This document shows positions 8,477-17,697 of a stretch of 47,340 bases of DNA, in pieces (positions within the stretch are counted from its first letter, which is position 1; each line of letters opens with the position of its first letter). The notes below the pieces were generated by a model. That model was given only the letters and a program-made list of their open reading frames with translations. It was not told where the DNA came from and made no database searches. Origin of the DNA: Enhydrobacter aerosaccus. Its GTDB lineage: Bacteria; Pseudomonadota; Alphaproteobacteria; Reyranellales; Reyranellaceae. The translations under genes were made by a program, and so were the position numbers. Where the stretch lies: the NCBI GenBank assembly GCA_903832005.1, contig CAIKZO010000048.1:1-47340 (forward strand), given 5' to 3'.

Positions 8477-9391
8477 TCATGAACGCTGGCCGAACAGTCC
8501 GGTCGGGCGCCAGACCAGCACGCCCGCCATCAGCACATAGACCAGCACCTGCGAGATCGCGGGCGCAGCGGCCGAGGCGGAGGCCGGTCCCATGAAGAGC
8601 TTGAGCAGGTCGGCCAGATAGGTGCGGCCGAAGATGTCGATCTGGCCGACCAGCATGGCCGCCACGAACGCGCCCTTGATCGAGCCGATGCCGCCGATGA
8701 CGATGATCACGAGGGCCAGGATCAGGATGTCGTCGCCCATGCCGATCTTCACCGAGCCGATGGGCGCGGCGATCGTGCCGGCGAGGCCCGCGAAGACTGC
8801 GCCCAGGCCGAACACCAGGCTGAACAGCAGTTCGATATTGACGCCAAGGGCGCCGATCATGCGGCGGTTCGAGGCGCCGGCGCGGATCAGCATGCCCATG
8901 CGCGTGCGCGCCACCAGCCAGGCGAGCAGGAGCGCCACCACGCCGCCCGCCACGATCAGCGCGAAGCGATAGGCGGGGTAGGGCACGCCCGGCAGGATCT
9001 CGACCGTGTTGGCGAGGAAGGGCGGCACCGCGATGCTCTTGCCGGCCGGTCCCCAGATCACGCGCACCAGTTCGTTGAAGAACAGGATCAGGCCGAAGGT
9101 GGCCAGCACGTGGTCGAGATGCGTGCGCGCGTAGAGCCGGCGCATCACCACCATCTCGAGCACGACGCCCAGGGCGAAGGTCGCGGGCAGCGCCAGCAGC
9201 ACGCCCAACACGAAGGAGTCGGTCCAGCCGATGAAGGTCCAGGCGAGATAGGCGCCCATCATGTAGAGCGAACCGTGCGCCAGGTTCACGAGATCCATGA
9301 TGCCCAGCGTCAACGTCAGGCCGGCGGCCAGCAGGAACATCAATAGCCCCAGCTGGACGCCGTTCAGGATCTGGACGAGAAGATACTCCAT
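8477..9391 (-). CDS. Liv-type ABC permease (LivH-like), benzoate module
   Basis: A 304-residue inner-membrane permease of the HAAT importer. The opening LNGVQLGLLMFLLAAGLTL and the following GIMDLVNLAHGSLYMMGAYLAW are classic LivH. A mid-protein loop, RAGASNRRMIGALGVN, matches the coupling helix region of the family. The start ATG is at 9391 with the binding-protein stop 32 bp upstream. Its partner subunits are the adjacent livM-, livG- and livF-like products. Confidence 0.92.
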   Translation of the reverse strand: MEYLLVQILNGVQLGLLMFLLAAGLTLTLGIMDLVNLAHGSLYMMGAYLAWTFIGWTDSFVLGVLLALPATFALGVVLEMVVMRRLYARTHLDHVLATFGLILFFNELVRVIWGPAGKSIAVPPFLANTVEILPGVPYPAYRFALIVAGGVVALLLAWLVARTRMGMLIRAGASNRRMIGALGVNIELLFSLVFGLGAVFAGLAGTIAAPIGSVKIGMGDDILILALVIIVIGGIGSIKGAFVAAMLVGQIDIFGRTYLADLLKLFMGPASASAAAPAISQVLVYVLMAGVLVWRPTGLFGQRS

Positions 9392-9423
9392 CTACGCGGT
9401 GACAACGACGCGGTGCGTCGTCG

Positions 9424-10602
9424 TCACTTCATCGCGCACTTGTCGGCGTACGGATCGGTCGCGGCCTTCACGGCCGTGTCGATCGTCTTCACCGTCACCA
9501 TGCCGCCCGCGTCTTTTACCGTTTCCTGGATGTAGAAGTTCTGGATCGGGAAGTTGTTGTTGGCGAACTTGAAGTCGCCGCGCAGCGACTTGAAGTTCGC
9601 CTTCTTCATCTCGGCCCGGACCTTGTCCTTGTTGGAGAGGTCGCCCTTCAGCGCCTCGGCGGCCGACGCGATCAGCATGATCGAGTCGTAGCTCTGCGCG
9701 CCGTAGTAGGACGGGTAGACGTTGTACTTCTTCTTGAAGTCGGCGACGTACTTCTTGTTCTGCTCGTTCGGCAGATCGTTGACCCACTCCTGCGCGCCCA
9801 AGGTGCCCAGCGCCAGATCGCCCTGCTGCGGGAGCGTGATCGCGTCGATCGAGAACACCTGGTAGAGCGGCACGGTCTTGTTGAGGCCGGCCTGCACCCA
9901 CTGCTTCACGAACTGAACGCCGTGCGCGCCGGGATAGAAGATGAAGATGCCGCCCGGCTTGGCCGCGGCGATCTTGGTGAGTTCGGCCGAGAAGTCGAGC
10001 TGGTCGGGCCACTTGGTGTAGTCCTCGCCCGCGATCGTGCCCTTGTAGGTGCGCTTCACGCCCGCGAGCATGTCCTTGCCGGCGGCATAGTTGGGGCCGA
10101 CGACGTAGAGGCTCTTCACGCCCTTGGTGTTGAGGTAGTCGCCCATCGCCATCGGCGTCTGGTCGTTCTGCCACGACGTGGAGAAGAAGTTCTTGTTGCA
10201 GAGCTCGCCGGCAATTTGCGAAGGCCCGGCATTGGCTGAGATCAGGATCGTGTCGCCCTCGTCGGTCACGGTCTTGAGCGAGGCCAGCAGCACGTTGGAC
10301 CAGATGTAGCCCGCGATGAAGTTCACCTTGTCCTGCTGGACCAGCTTCTCCGAGCGCGCCTTGCCGACGTCGGGCTTGAACTGGTCGTCCTCGTAGACGA
10401 TCTCGATCTTCTTGCCGGCGATCTTGCCGCCCAGATGCTCGACGGCGAGATCGACCGAGCGGCGCATGTCCTCACCGATCGCGGCCTGCGATCCCGAGAA
10501 GGTGCTGACGAAGCCGATCTTGATGCTCTCCTGCGCCATCACCGGCTGCAGTCCGAAAGCCAATGCCGCGATTGCCGCAGCCCCAAACAACGTGCCCTTC
10601 AT
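9424..10602 (-). CDS. Liv-type periplasmic substrate-binding protein, benzoate module
   Basis: A type-I periplasmic binding protein of 392 residues (Peripla_BP_6 group). A signal peptide ends near residue 23 (QPVMA before QESIKIGF). Family features are FVSTFSGSQAAIGEDM, the YEDDQFKPDVGK element and a hinge region SANAGPSQIAGELCN. The true start is the ATG at 10602, preceded by a GGGAGTGGGGG purine tract; the frame is open far upstream only by chance. It lies 17 bp after the GNAT gene and 32 bp before the permease gene. Homologues next to aromatic-acid ligases have been described as aromatic-acid binders, so benzoate or hydroxybenzoate is the inferred ligand. Confidence 0.9.
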   Translation of the reverse strand: MKGTLFGAAAIAALAFGLQPVMAQESIKIGFVSTFSGSQAAIGEDMRRSVDLAVEHLGGKIAGKKIEIVYEDDQFKPDVGKARSEKLVQQDKVNFIAGYIWSNVLLASLKTVTDEGDTILISANAGPSQIAGELCNKNFFSTSWQNDQTPMAMGDYLNTKGVKSLYVVGPNYAAGKDMLAGVKRTYKGTIAGEDYTKWPDQLDFSAELTKIAAAKPGGIFIFYPGAHGVQFVKQWVQAGLNKTVPLYQVFSIDAITLPQQGDLALGTLGAQEWVNDLPNEQNKKYVADFKKKYNVYPSYYGAQSYDSIMLIASAAEALKGDLSNKDKVRAEMKKANFKSLRGDFKFANNNFPIQNFYIQETVKDAGGMVTVKTIDTAVKAATDPYADKCAMK

Positions 10603-10619
10603 GAGCCCCCACTCCCTTT

Positions 10620-11243
10620 TCAGTTGGTCTGTATAGAAGCCGAAAATGCGCGCCCCATCCAGAGCGTTCGCTCGCTTGGGACAGGCAGTTCTACAAAATC
10701 GCGCGCCGTCCAGAAGCGCGCGCCGCCAGTGTTCGCGCGGTTGACGCCGACATGGACGCTCCGTGGGCCGAGCGCGTCCAGCCAGACGCCCAGCAGCTTC
10801 GATCCCAGACTGCGGCCCTGCACGCGCGGGAGGAGGTTCATATGGAGATGGACGGGGTGGCTGCCGGTCAGGGCCGCCGGTGTCTTCGATGGATGATGGA
10901 TCATGAAGGCCCGTCGCTGGTCCGGCGTCCGATCGGCCGGCGGTACATTGGCGGTGTCGGCGTATTGCTCGCGCAGTGCGGGCCACCACTCGCGTTCAAG
11001 CCGCTCTTCCCAGGCAACCGTGTCCGCCGCTCCGACCGCGAAGCCGGCGACGCCTTCGTCATCCTCGACGACAAAGGCGAGGGCAGGGGCGAGCAGCGCA
11101 TAGGGCGCGAAGTAGATGTGTCCCATCATCTTCGGGTCGCGATAGAGGTGCGCGGCGTCGCCGCCCTCGAAGCCGGTCGCGAGCGAGATCGCGTAGCCCG
11201 CGGCGAGATCGGCCGGCCGGAAAGGGCGAATGTGCTCAGGCAC
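10620..11243 (-). CDS. GNAT-family N-acetyltransferase in the benzoate operon
   Basis: A 207-residue cytoplasmic protein with a GNAT fold. The opening IRPFRPADLAAGYAISLAT is typical, and RVQGRSLGSKLLGVWLD near residues 140-156 is the acetyl-CoA pyrophosphate-binding loop (R/Q-x-x-G-x-G/A variant). It starts at a GTG (11243) inside the end of the benzoate-CoA ligase gene (8-bp overlap), and the Liv binding protein follows 17 bp later, so it is co-transcribed with aromatic-acid uptake and activation. The substrate is unknown. One possibility is lysine acetylation control of the ligase, as in known acyl-CoA synthetase regulation; this is inference from position only. Confidence 0.82.
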   Translation of the reverse strand: MPEHIRPFRPADLAAGYAISLATGFEGGDAAHLYRDPKMMGHIYFAPYALLAPALAFVVEDDEGVAGFAVGAADTVAWEERLEREWWPALREQYADTANVPPADRTPDQRRAFMIHHPSKTPAALTGSHPVHLHMNLLPRVQGRSLGSKLLGVWLDALGPRSVHVGVNRANTGGARFWTARDFVELPVPSERTLWMGRAFSASIQTN

Positions 11244-12786
11244 GCAGCTTGAAGCGCTGGATCTTGCCGGTGGCGGTCTTGGGCAGCTCGGTCACGTACT
11301 CCACCCAGCGCGGATATTTGTAGGGAGCGAGCGTCTTGCGGCAGAGCGTCATCAGCTCGTCGGTCAGCGCATCGCCGCCGCCGGTCTGCTTCAGGACCAC
11401 GATGGCGTGCGGCTTGATCAACTCGTCGGAGTCGGCGCGGCCGACCACCGCTGCTTCGAGCACCGCGGGATGGGTGATCAGGCAGCTCTCGATCTCGATC
11501 GGCGAGCACCAGATGCCACCCACCTTCAGCATGTCGTCGTTGCGGCCCTCGTAGACGAGATAGCCGTCGGGATCCTCGCGATAGGTGTCGCCGGTGTTCA
11601 GCCAGCCGTCGACCATGGTCTCGGCCGTCTTCTCGGGCTTGTTCCAATAGTACTTCGCCGCCGACTCCGAACGGATCCACAGCGCGCCGCTTTCGCCGCG
11701 CGCGACCGCCTTGCCGTCGTTGTCGAGCACGCGCGCCTCGTAGCCCGGCACGGCTTTGCCGCTGGTGCCCGGCCGGTAGTCGTCGAGCCGGTTGCCGATG
11801 AAGATGTGCAGGCACTCGGTCGAGCCGATGCCGTCGAGGATGATCGTCCCGGTCTTCTCCTGCCAGCGTCGGAAGATTTCCGCTGGCAACGGTTCGCCCG
11901 CCGAGACGCAGGCGCGAATGCTGGCGACCGGGCGCGGCTTGGTGTCGAGCGCCATCAACAGCGCGGCGTAGAGCGTCGGCACGCCGAAATAGAGCGTCGG
12001 CTTGAAGCGCTCGATGTTCTCGAAGGTCGCGTCGGGCGTCGGCCGGCGGTCGTCGAGGATCGCGGTGCTGCCGGTCCACAAAGGGAAGGTCATGGCATTG
12101 CCCATGCCGTAGGCGAAGAACAGCTTGGCCGCGGAATAGGAGATGTCGTTTTCCGACACGCCCAGCACCCTCACGCCGTAGAGTTCGCTGGTCACCACCA
12201 TGTCGCGATGCGCATGCACGGCGCCCTTGGGACGGCCAGTCGAGCCGGAAGAGTAGAGCCAGAAGCAATCGTCGGCCGGATCGGCGGGCACCGGCTCGAG
12301 CTCGTCGGAGGCCTTCGCCATCTCGGCGAGGAACGCTTCGACCGTCATCGCCTTGACCGGAAATTCCTTCAGGGCCGGCTCGATCTCGCCAGCGAATTCG
12401 CTCGAATAGACCACGAGCTTGCAGCCCGAATCCTCGTACATATAGGCGTAGTCTGGCGCACGCAGCAGCGTGTTGGGCGGTACGGCCACGATGCCGGCCT
12501 TGATGGCGCCCCAGAAAAGATAGAAGAACGCCGGGCAATCCTTCACCACCATCAGCAGGCGATCGCCGGGCTTCAGTCCCGCTGCGAGCAGCGCGTTGCC
12601 GGCACGGTTCACGCGCTCGGCGAGTTCGGCATAAGTGACGATCTCGCCGTGGACGGTACGTATCGCGGCCTTGGGGCCGCGGCCGTCGGCGAGATGTCGG
12701 TCGATGAACGGCACGGCGACGTTGAAGCGCGCCGGCAGATGGACCTTGTTGTCGGACGAGAAAGAGATGCCGGACGGAAGGGTCAT
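11236..12786 (-). CDS. Benzoate-CoA ligase-like acyl-CoA synthetase
   Basis: A 516-residue member of the ANL adenylating superfamily. It would activate benzoate to benzoyl-CoA with ATP and CoA in the cytoplasm. The P-loop YSSGSTGRPKG is at 178-188, the GIGSTECLHIF block follows mid-protein, NTGDTYREDPDGY precedes the hinge, and K508 in TATGKIQRFKLR is the C-terminal catalytic lysine. The overall pattern (AVPPNTLLRAPDYAYMYEDS, ISYSAAKLFFAYGMGN) is that of benzoate/hydroxybenzoate-CoA ligases. The ATG at 12786 has GGAG 6 nt upstream; an earlier in-frame start at 12813 has none. boxB and boxC nearby strongly support benzoate as substrate. A neighbouring aromatic acid such as 2-aminobenzoate or a hydroxybenzoate cannot be excluded. 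Confidence 0.9.
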   Translation of the reverse strand: MTLPSGISFSSDNKVHLPARFNVAVPFIDRHLADGRGPKAAIRTVHGEIVTYAELAERVNRAGNALLAAGLKPGDRLLMVVKDCPAFFYLFWGAIKAGIVAVPPNTLLRAPDYAYMYEDSGCKLVVYSSEFAGEIEPALKEFPVKAMTVEAFLAEMAKASDELEPVPADPADDCFWLYSSGSTGRPKGAVHAHRDMVVTSELYGVRVLGVSENDISYSAAKLFFAYGMGNAMTFPLWTGSTAILDDRRPTPDATFENIERFKPTLYFGVPTLYAALLMALDTKPRPVASIRACVSAGEPLPAEIFRRWQEKTGTIILDGIGSTECLHIFIGNRLDDYRPGTSGKAVPGYEARVLDNDGKAVARGESGALWIRSESAAKYYWNKPEKTAETMVDGWLNTGDTYREDPDGYLVYEGRNDDMLKVGGIWCSPIEIESCLITHPAVLEAAVVGRADSDELIKPHAIVVLKQTGGGDALTDELMTLCRKTLAPYKYPRWVEYVTELPKTATGKIQRFKLRA

Positions 12787-12851
12787 GAGCGCTCCTTTAG
12801 CCCAGGCGGGCATCTCTTGTCAGCGGATTGCCGGCAAGCGAGATTGACGAG

Positions 12852-14519
12852 ATGAATATTGCGCGCTGGTTGCCGGGCGTGGCGACCTTGCGGACCTACA
12901 AGGCGTCGTATCTGCCGCACGATCTGGCCGCAGGCCTTACCCTCGGCGCCGTGATGGTGCCGGTAGGCCTGGCCTATGGCGAGCTGGCCGGTCTCCCGCT
13001 GGCCGGTCTCTACGGCTCCATGCTGCCGCTGCTGGCCTACGCCCTGTTCGGCAGTTCGCGGCAATTGATCGTCGGGCCCGACACCGCGATGGCGGCGCTC
13101 GTGGCCGTTGCGGTCGTGCCGCTGGCGCCGGGCGATCCCGGCCGATTGGCGCTGCTCGCGGCCGCGCTGGGCGTGATGGTGGGCGTCCTCTGCCTGCTGG
13201 GCGCCGTGCTGCGGCTGGGCTTCGTCGCCAACTTCCTGTCCAAGCCGGTGATCGTAGGCTTCATGCACGGGCTGGCGATGGTCATCGCGGTCGCGCAACT
13301 GCCGAAGGTGCTGGGGATCAAGTCCCAGGGCGAGACCACGCTCGAGCAGGCCGTGAGCCTGTTGCATCGGCTGGGCGACACCAACGGCACCGCATTGGCG
13401 ATCGGGGCGGGAACCTTCGCGGTCATCCTGCTGTGCCGCCGTTTCCTGCCGATGGTGCCGGGCGCGGTCGTGGCGCTGGTGGGGGCGGGACTGGCCGTCG
13501 TCTTCTTTCATCTCGATGTCGCGGTGGTTGGCCGCGTGCCCACGGGCTTGCCCGGCTTGTCGCTGCCCGCCGTCTCGCTCACGGACTTCGAATATCTCCT
13601 GCCGATCGCTTTGGTGGCCGCGCTGCTTTCCTTCTCCGACACGGTGGTCGCCGCCCGCGCCTTCGCCGCGCGCAACCGGTACCGGATCGACGCCAACCAG
13701 GAACTGCTGGCGATCGGCGTCGCCAATCTCGTCTCGGGTCTCAGCCAAGGGTTGCCGATCAGCGCGAGCGACTCGCGCACCGCCGTCGCCGAAGCCGCAG
13801 GCGGCCGCACGCAAGTGACCTCGGTCGTCGCGGCAGGCGTCGTAGCCGCCGTCATGCTGTGGTTCGCAGGCTTCCTCTATCATCTGCCAGCCGCGGCTCT
13901 GGGCGGCTTGCTCATCGCCTCCGCCTGGGGATTGTGCGACGCGAGCGAGTTCCGCCGCCTGTGGCGCTTCCGCGGCATCAGCCTGGCCGGCGCGTTGGTG
14001 ACCCTGGCCGGCGTCGTGGCGCTGGGTGTCCTGGAAGGCATCCTGATCGGCGTCGTCTTCTCGGTGGTCCTGCTGTTGCGCGCGCTCGCCTTTCCACCCG
14101 ATGCCGTCCTGGGACGCGCGGCGGAGGGAAGCTGGCATGACATGGCGCATCGGCCCGACGCCGTTCCCGTGCCCGGGCTGGTGGTCTATCGCTTCGCGGC
14201 GCCGCTCTTCTTCGCCAACAGTGCGCTGTTCCGCGACCGGATCGAGGCGCTGGTCGCCGCGGCCCCACAGCCGCTGAAAGGCGTGGTGCTCGACGGCGGC
14301 GCGCTGCAGGACGTCGACCTGATGGGCTGCGAGACCCTGTCCGAGATTTATCTCGACCTCGAGGAGCGAGGCATTCGCTTCGTCTTCGGCGACCTGCGCG
14401 ACAGGGTGAAACGCGACATCGAACGCGGCCTCGAGCTGGCGCGCGATGACGAAGGCGACGTGACCTACCCGAGCGTCGCGCGGGCCGCCGAAGCGGTGCT
14501 GGCGCTGCCTCTTAATTGA
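12852..14519 (+). CDS. SulP-family anion transporter with STAS domain
   Basis: A 555-residue inner-membrane transporter. About 10-14 membrane segments span residues 20-410, with SulP signatures near the N-terminus (LTLGAVMVPVGLAYGELAGL, LYGSMLPLLAYALFGSSRQL) and ISASDSRTAVAEAAGGRTQ in the middle. A cytoplasmic STAS domain occupies about 430-550 (VLDGGALQDVDLMGCETL). The ATG at 12852 fits the family N-terminus better than an upstream TTG (12828). It is the only plus-strand gene within the box cluster: divergent from the CoA ligase (65 bp between starts) and overlapping boxB tail to tail by 8 bp. SulP proteins carry sulfate, bicarbonate or dicarboxylates; the substrate here is unknown. Confidence 0.9.
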   Translation: MNIARWLPGVATLRTYKASYLPHDLAAGLTLGAVMVPVGLAYGELAGLPLAGLYGSMLPLLAYALFGSSRQLIVGPDTAMAALVAVAVVPLAPGDPGRLALLAAALGVMVGVLCLLGAVLRLGFVANFLSKPVIVGFMHGLAMVIAVAQLPKVLGIKSQGETTLEQAVSLLHRLGDTNGTALAIGAGTFAVILLCRRFLPMVPGAVVALVGAGLAVVFFHLDVAVVGRVPTGLPGLSLPAVSLTDFEYLLPIALVAALLSFSDTVVAARAFAARNRYRIDANQELLAIGVANLVSGLSQGLPISASDSRTAVAEAAGGRTQVTSVVAAGVVAAVMLWFAGFLYHLPAAALGGLLIASAWGLCDASEFRRLWRFRGISLAGALVTLAGVVALGVLEGILIGVVFSVVLLLRALAFPPDAVLGRAAEGSWHDMAHRPDAVPVPGLVVYRFAAPLFFANSALFRDRIEALVAAAPQPLKGVVLDGGALQDVDLMGCETLSEIYLDLEERGIRFVFGDLRDRVKRDIERGLELARDDEGDVTYPSVARAAEAVLALPLN

Positions 14520-15930
14520 ACCTCACATACTCGAAGTCGCCGGCCTGGCCGTTGATGCCGCGCGCGGGCGGGGCGATCCAGTGGGCGAACTTGCCGGGCT
14601 GGGTAACGGCGGGACCCATCAGCGACGTGATGTAGGTGCGGTCCTCGGCCGTCGGCAGCCACTTGCTCTCGTTGGTCTTCCACTCAGCCTCGGTGAGCAC
14701 CTTGCCGTCGGGCGAGATGTGGGCGCCGGAAAAGCCGCCGATGCGACGGTCGAAGCCGCGGTGCGGCAGCTTCATCTCGAAGTTGATGCCGGCCTTCTCG
14801 ATGATCTTGTTCCAGCGCAGCACGCCGCGCGCGCAGTCCTCGATATAGTCCTGGCGCAGCCGCTCGTTGAGCGCGGCCAGTGCCGGCACCGTCTTCTTCA
14901 CGATGTGGCCGTTCTCGACGGTCTCGATCTCGTAGGTGCCGCCGGTCAGCAGGTGATCGTCGTCAATGCGTGTCTCGAGGAAGCGGCCTTTCACGCCTTG
15001 CGTGTAGTAGTTGGCGGCGTTGGTCGAGGCTTCCTGGCCGAACAGGTCGAGCGACACCGAGAAGTGGAAGTTGAGGTACTTCTGCATCGTCGGCAGGTCG
15101 ATCGCGCCCAGCGCGCGCACGTCGTCGGTCTTGTGCTCCTTCATCAGCTCGCAGGTGCGCTGGATGATGCGGCTGATGCCGGTCTCGCCCACGAACATGT
15201 GGTGCGCTTCCTCGGTCAGCATGAAGCGGCAGGAACGTGATAGCGGATCGAAACCCGACTCGGCCAGCGACGCGAGCTGGTACTTGCCGTCGCGGTCGGT
15301 GAAGAAGGTGAACATGAAGAAGGAGAGCCAGTCCGGCGTTTCCTCGTTGAAGGCGCCGAGGATGCGCGGCTTGTCGGGATCGCCCGAGTGGCGCTCCAGC
15401 ATCGCCTCGGCCTCCTCGCGGCCGTCGCGGCCGAAGTGGGCGTGCAGCAGATAGACCATCGCCCAGAGGTGACGGCCTTCCTCGACGTTGATCTGGAAGA
15501 GGTTGCGCAGGTCGTAGAGCGACGGCGCGGTCTTGCCCAGCATGCGCTGCTGTTCGACCGACGCGGGTTCGGTGTCGCCCTGCGTGACGATCAGGCGGCG
15601 CAAGGTCGTGCGCAGTTCGCCCGGCACGTCCTGCCACACGGGCTTGCCCTTATTATCGCCATAGGCAATCACGCGGTTCGGGTCGCGCTCGGCCAGGAAG
15701 ATGCCCCAGCGATAGTCCGGCATCTTCACGTGGCCGAAGTTGGCCCAGCCGTTGGCGTCGGTCGAGATCGCCGTGCGCAGGTAGACGTCGAAGGACTGCG
15801 CGCCGTCGGGACCCATGTCCTTCCACCAGTCGAGGAAGCGCGGCTGCCAATTCTCCAGTGCACGCTGCAGGCGGCGGTCCGACGAGAGGTCGACGTTGTT
15901 GGGAATGAGCTGGCTGTAGTCGATGGCCAT
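14512..15930 (-). CDS. boxB: Benzoyl-CoA 2,3-epoxidase oxygenase subunit BoxB
   Basis: A 472-residue class I diiron oxygenase, matching the usual BoxB length. It converts benzoyl-CoA with O2 and reducing equivalents to 2,3-epoxybenzoyl-CoA in the aerobic hybrid (box) pathway. Diiron-type motifs are visible at NVEEGRHLW (E150/E151, H154), FTDRDGK (D212) and LTEEAHHMF (E240/E241, H243/H244); exact ligand assignment needs an alignment. ATG 15930 follows an AGGAG site. It starts 10 bp after boxC ends, in the usual boxC-boxB order. The reductase partner BoxA is absent from the window, so electrons must come from a gene elsewhere. Confidence 0.96.
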   Translation of the reverse strand: MAIDYSQLIPNNVDLSSDRRLQRALENWQPRFLDWWKDMGPDGAQSFDVYLRTAISTDANGWANFGHVKMPDYRWGIFLAERDPNRVIAYGDNKGKPVWQDVPGELRTTLRRLIVTQGDTEPASVEQQRMLGKTAPSLYDLRNLFQINVEEGRHLWAMVYLLHAHFGRDGREEAEAMLERHSGDPDKPRILGAFNEETPDWLSFFMFTFFTDRDGKYQLASLAESGFDPLSRSCRFMLTEEAHHMFVGETGISRIIQRTCELMKEHKTDDVRALGAIDLPTMQKYLNFHFSVSLDLFGQEASTNAANYYTQGVKGRFLETRIDDDHLLTGGTYEIETVENGHIVKKTVPALAALNERLRQDYIEDCARGVLRWNKIIEKAGINFEMKLPHRGFDRRIGGFSGAHISPDGKVLTEAEWKTNESKWLPTAEDRTYITSLMGPAVTQPGKFAHWIAPPARGINGQAGDFEYVRFN

Positions 15931-15940
15931 GATGGTTCTC

Positions 15941-17605
15941 CTAAGCTCGCTTGCGGTCGTACTTGGATTGCTTGCCGGTGCCGTAGAGCTTCAGCGCGCC
16001 CTCGGGGCCGGTGGCGTTGGGACGCTGGAAGATCCAGTTCTGCCAGGCCGAGAGGCGGGCAAAGATCTTGGTCTCCATCGTCTCGGGGCCGGCGAAGCGC
16101 AGGTTGGCTTCCATGCCGATCAGCCCGTCGGGCGAGAAGCCCGCGCGCTCCTCGACGGCCAGCCGCACCTCGTCTTCCCAGTCGATGTCGTCGGGCGTGA
16201 AGGTGACGAGGCCTGCCTCGTCGGCCGCCCCGGCGTCGAGCGCGTCGCCGATCTCCTCTTTCAGCCCATCGACATGCTTGGGGTCGGACAGGAAGCGCGT
16301 GCCGAGCCGCGTCAGTCCGTTGCCCATCGGGTAGGGGCCGAAGTTCATCTCGGTCAGCTTCAGGGCGGCGGCCGGCAGGTTCGAGCCTTCGAACACGCCG
16401 TCCAGCATGTAGGAGCGGTCGGCGGCGAGCACGAGTTCGAGCAGGGTGCCGGTGAAGCATGAGCCCGGCTCGACCAGCGCGATCAGGCTGCGCGACGACA
16501 CGTCGAGCCGCTTCAGCGTGCGCTTCCAGAACAGCACGATTTCGCGCACCAGCCAGTCGGCCGCTTCGCGCGACAGCAGTGCGTCATAGGCTTCGACCAA
16601 GGCCGCGTCGCCCTGGCTGTGCAGCACCCAGGTGCCGATCTCGGTCTCGTTGAGGCGCAGGTGCATCATCGCATCGTCGAACGAGCGCGCGAGCTGCAGC
16701 GGCCAGAAGGCGGCGCCCTGGGCGTGAATCGCGGGAGCATCGGCCGGCGGCGCGGAAGAGGGGCCGCTGAGGCGGAAGTGCGCGGCGCGCCGCTCGCGGT
16801 CGATTTCCACGACGAGGCCGGAGTAGCGCAAAGTGTCGCCGTCGAACGTGCGCTCGACCGGCGGCAGCGCAATGCCCTTGCCGCCCTTCGGACGCCAGGA
16901 CTTGGCCGCGATCTCCTCGGCGATCTTCCTGGTCTCGTCGGCGAGCTTGCTGGCGGGCACGAGCCTGTCGACCAGCCGCCACTGTTGCGCCCGCTTGCCG
17001 CGCACGCCCTCGGCGGTGGTGCAGAAGAAGTCGGCGTGGTCCTTGCGCACCATGCGCTTGTCGACGAGGCGCGTCAGGCCGCCGGTGCCCGGCAGCACCG
17101 CGAGCAGCGGCAGCTCGGGCAGCGACACGGCGCTCGAGCCGTCGTCGGCCAGCAGGATCTGGTCGCAGGCCAGCGCCAGCTCGTAGCCGCCGCCCGCGGC
17201 GATGCCGTTGATCGAGCAGATATAGCTCTGGCCCGAATTGTCGGTCGCGTCCTCGATCGCCATGCGTGTCTCGTTGGTGAACTTGCAGAAGTTCACCTTG
17301 TGGTCGTGGGTCGAGAGACCGAGCATGTTGATGTTGGCGCCGGAGCAGAACACGCGGTCGCGCGCGCTGCGGATCACGACGGCGCCGATCTCGGGATGCT
17401 CGAAGCGCAGGCGTTGCACCACGTCGGCCAACTCGATGTCGACGCCGAGGTCGTAGGAATTGAGCTTCAGCTTGTAGCCGGGCTTGAGGCCGCCATCCTC
17501 GTTCACATCCATAGTGAGGTAGGCGACGCCGTTCTCGAGCGCGAGCTTCCAGTGCTTGTAGCGGCTGGGCTCGGTGCGGAAGTCGATGATGGCAGTCTCG
17601 GCCAT
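15941..17605 (-). CDS. boxC: 2,3-Epoxybenzoyl-CoA dihydrolase BoxC
   Basis: A 554-residue enoyl-CoA hydratase-superfamily enzyme of the characteristic long BoxC size. It hydrolyses the epoxide ring of the BoxB product to 3,4-dehydroadipyl-CoA semialdehyde plus formate. The CoA-binding and oxyanion-hole segments are FCSGANINML at 86-95 and GIAAGGGYELALACD at 134-148. A second, more divergent half (from about 280) holds the BoxC-specific region with FTGTLLELVLAADRSYML. ATG 17605 has a GAGGA site about 7 nt upstream. It heads the minus-strand box operon; the AT-rich gap 17606-17697 must hold its promoter, shared with the divergent GNAT gene. Confidence 0.96.
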   Translation of the reverse strand: MAETAIIDFRTEPSRYKHWKLALENGVAYLTMDVNEDGGLKPGYKLKLNSYDLGVDIELADVVQRLRFEHPEIGAVVIRSARDRVFCSGANINMLGLSTHDHKVNFCKFTNETRMAIEDATDNSGQSYICSINGIAAGGGYELALACDQILLADDGSSAVSLPELPLLAVLPGTGGLTRLVDKRMVRKDHADFFCTTAEGVRGKRAQQWRLVDRLVPASKLADETRKIAEEIAAKSWRPKGGKGIALPPVERTFDGDTLRYSGLVVEIDRERRAAHFRLSGPSSAPPADAPAIHAQGAAFWPLQLARSFDDAMMHLRLNETEIGTWVLHSQGDAALVEAYDALLSREAADWLVREIVLFWKRTLKRLDVSSRSLIALVEPGSCFTGTLLELVLAADRSYMLDGVFEGSNLPAAALKLTEMNFGPYPMGNGLTRLGTRFLSDPKHVDGLKEEIGDALDAGAADEAGLVTFTPDDIDWEDEVRLAVEERAGFSPDGLIGMEANLRFAGPETMETKIFARLSAWQNWIFQRPNATGPEGALKLYGTGKQSKYDRKRA

Positions 17606-17697
17606 TGGATTTCCTCGGCGGTTTCTATATTCTGTAATTCGGTACTGAAATACCTATTTACTTTCTCTCCCGCAAGCGCATCTTATGCCCAGCCGCG

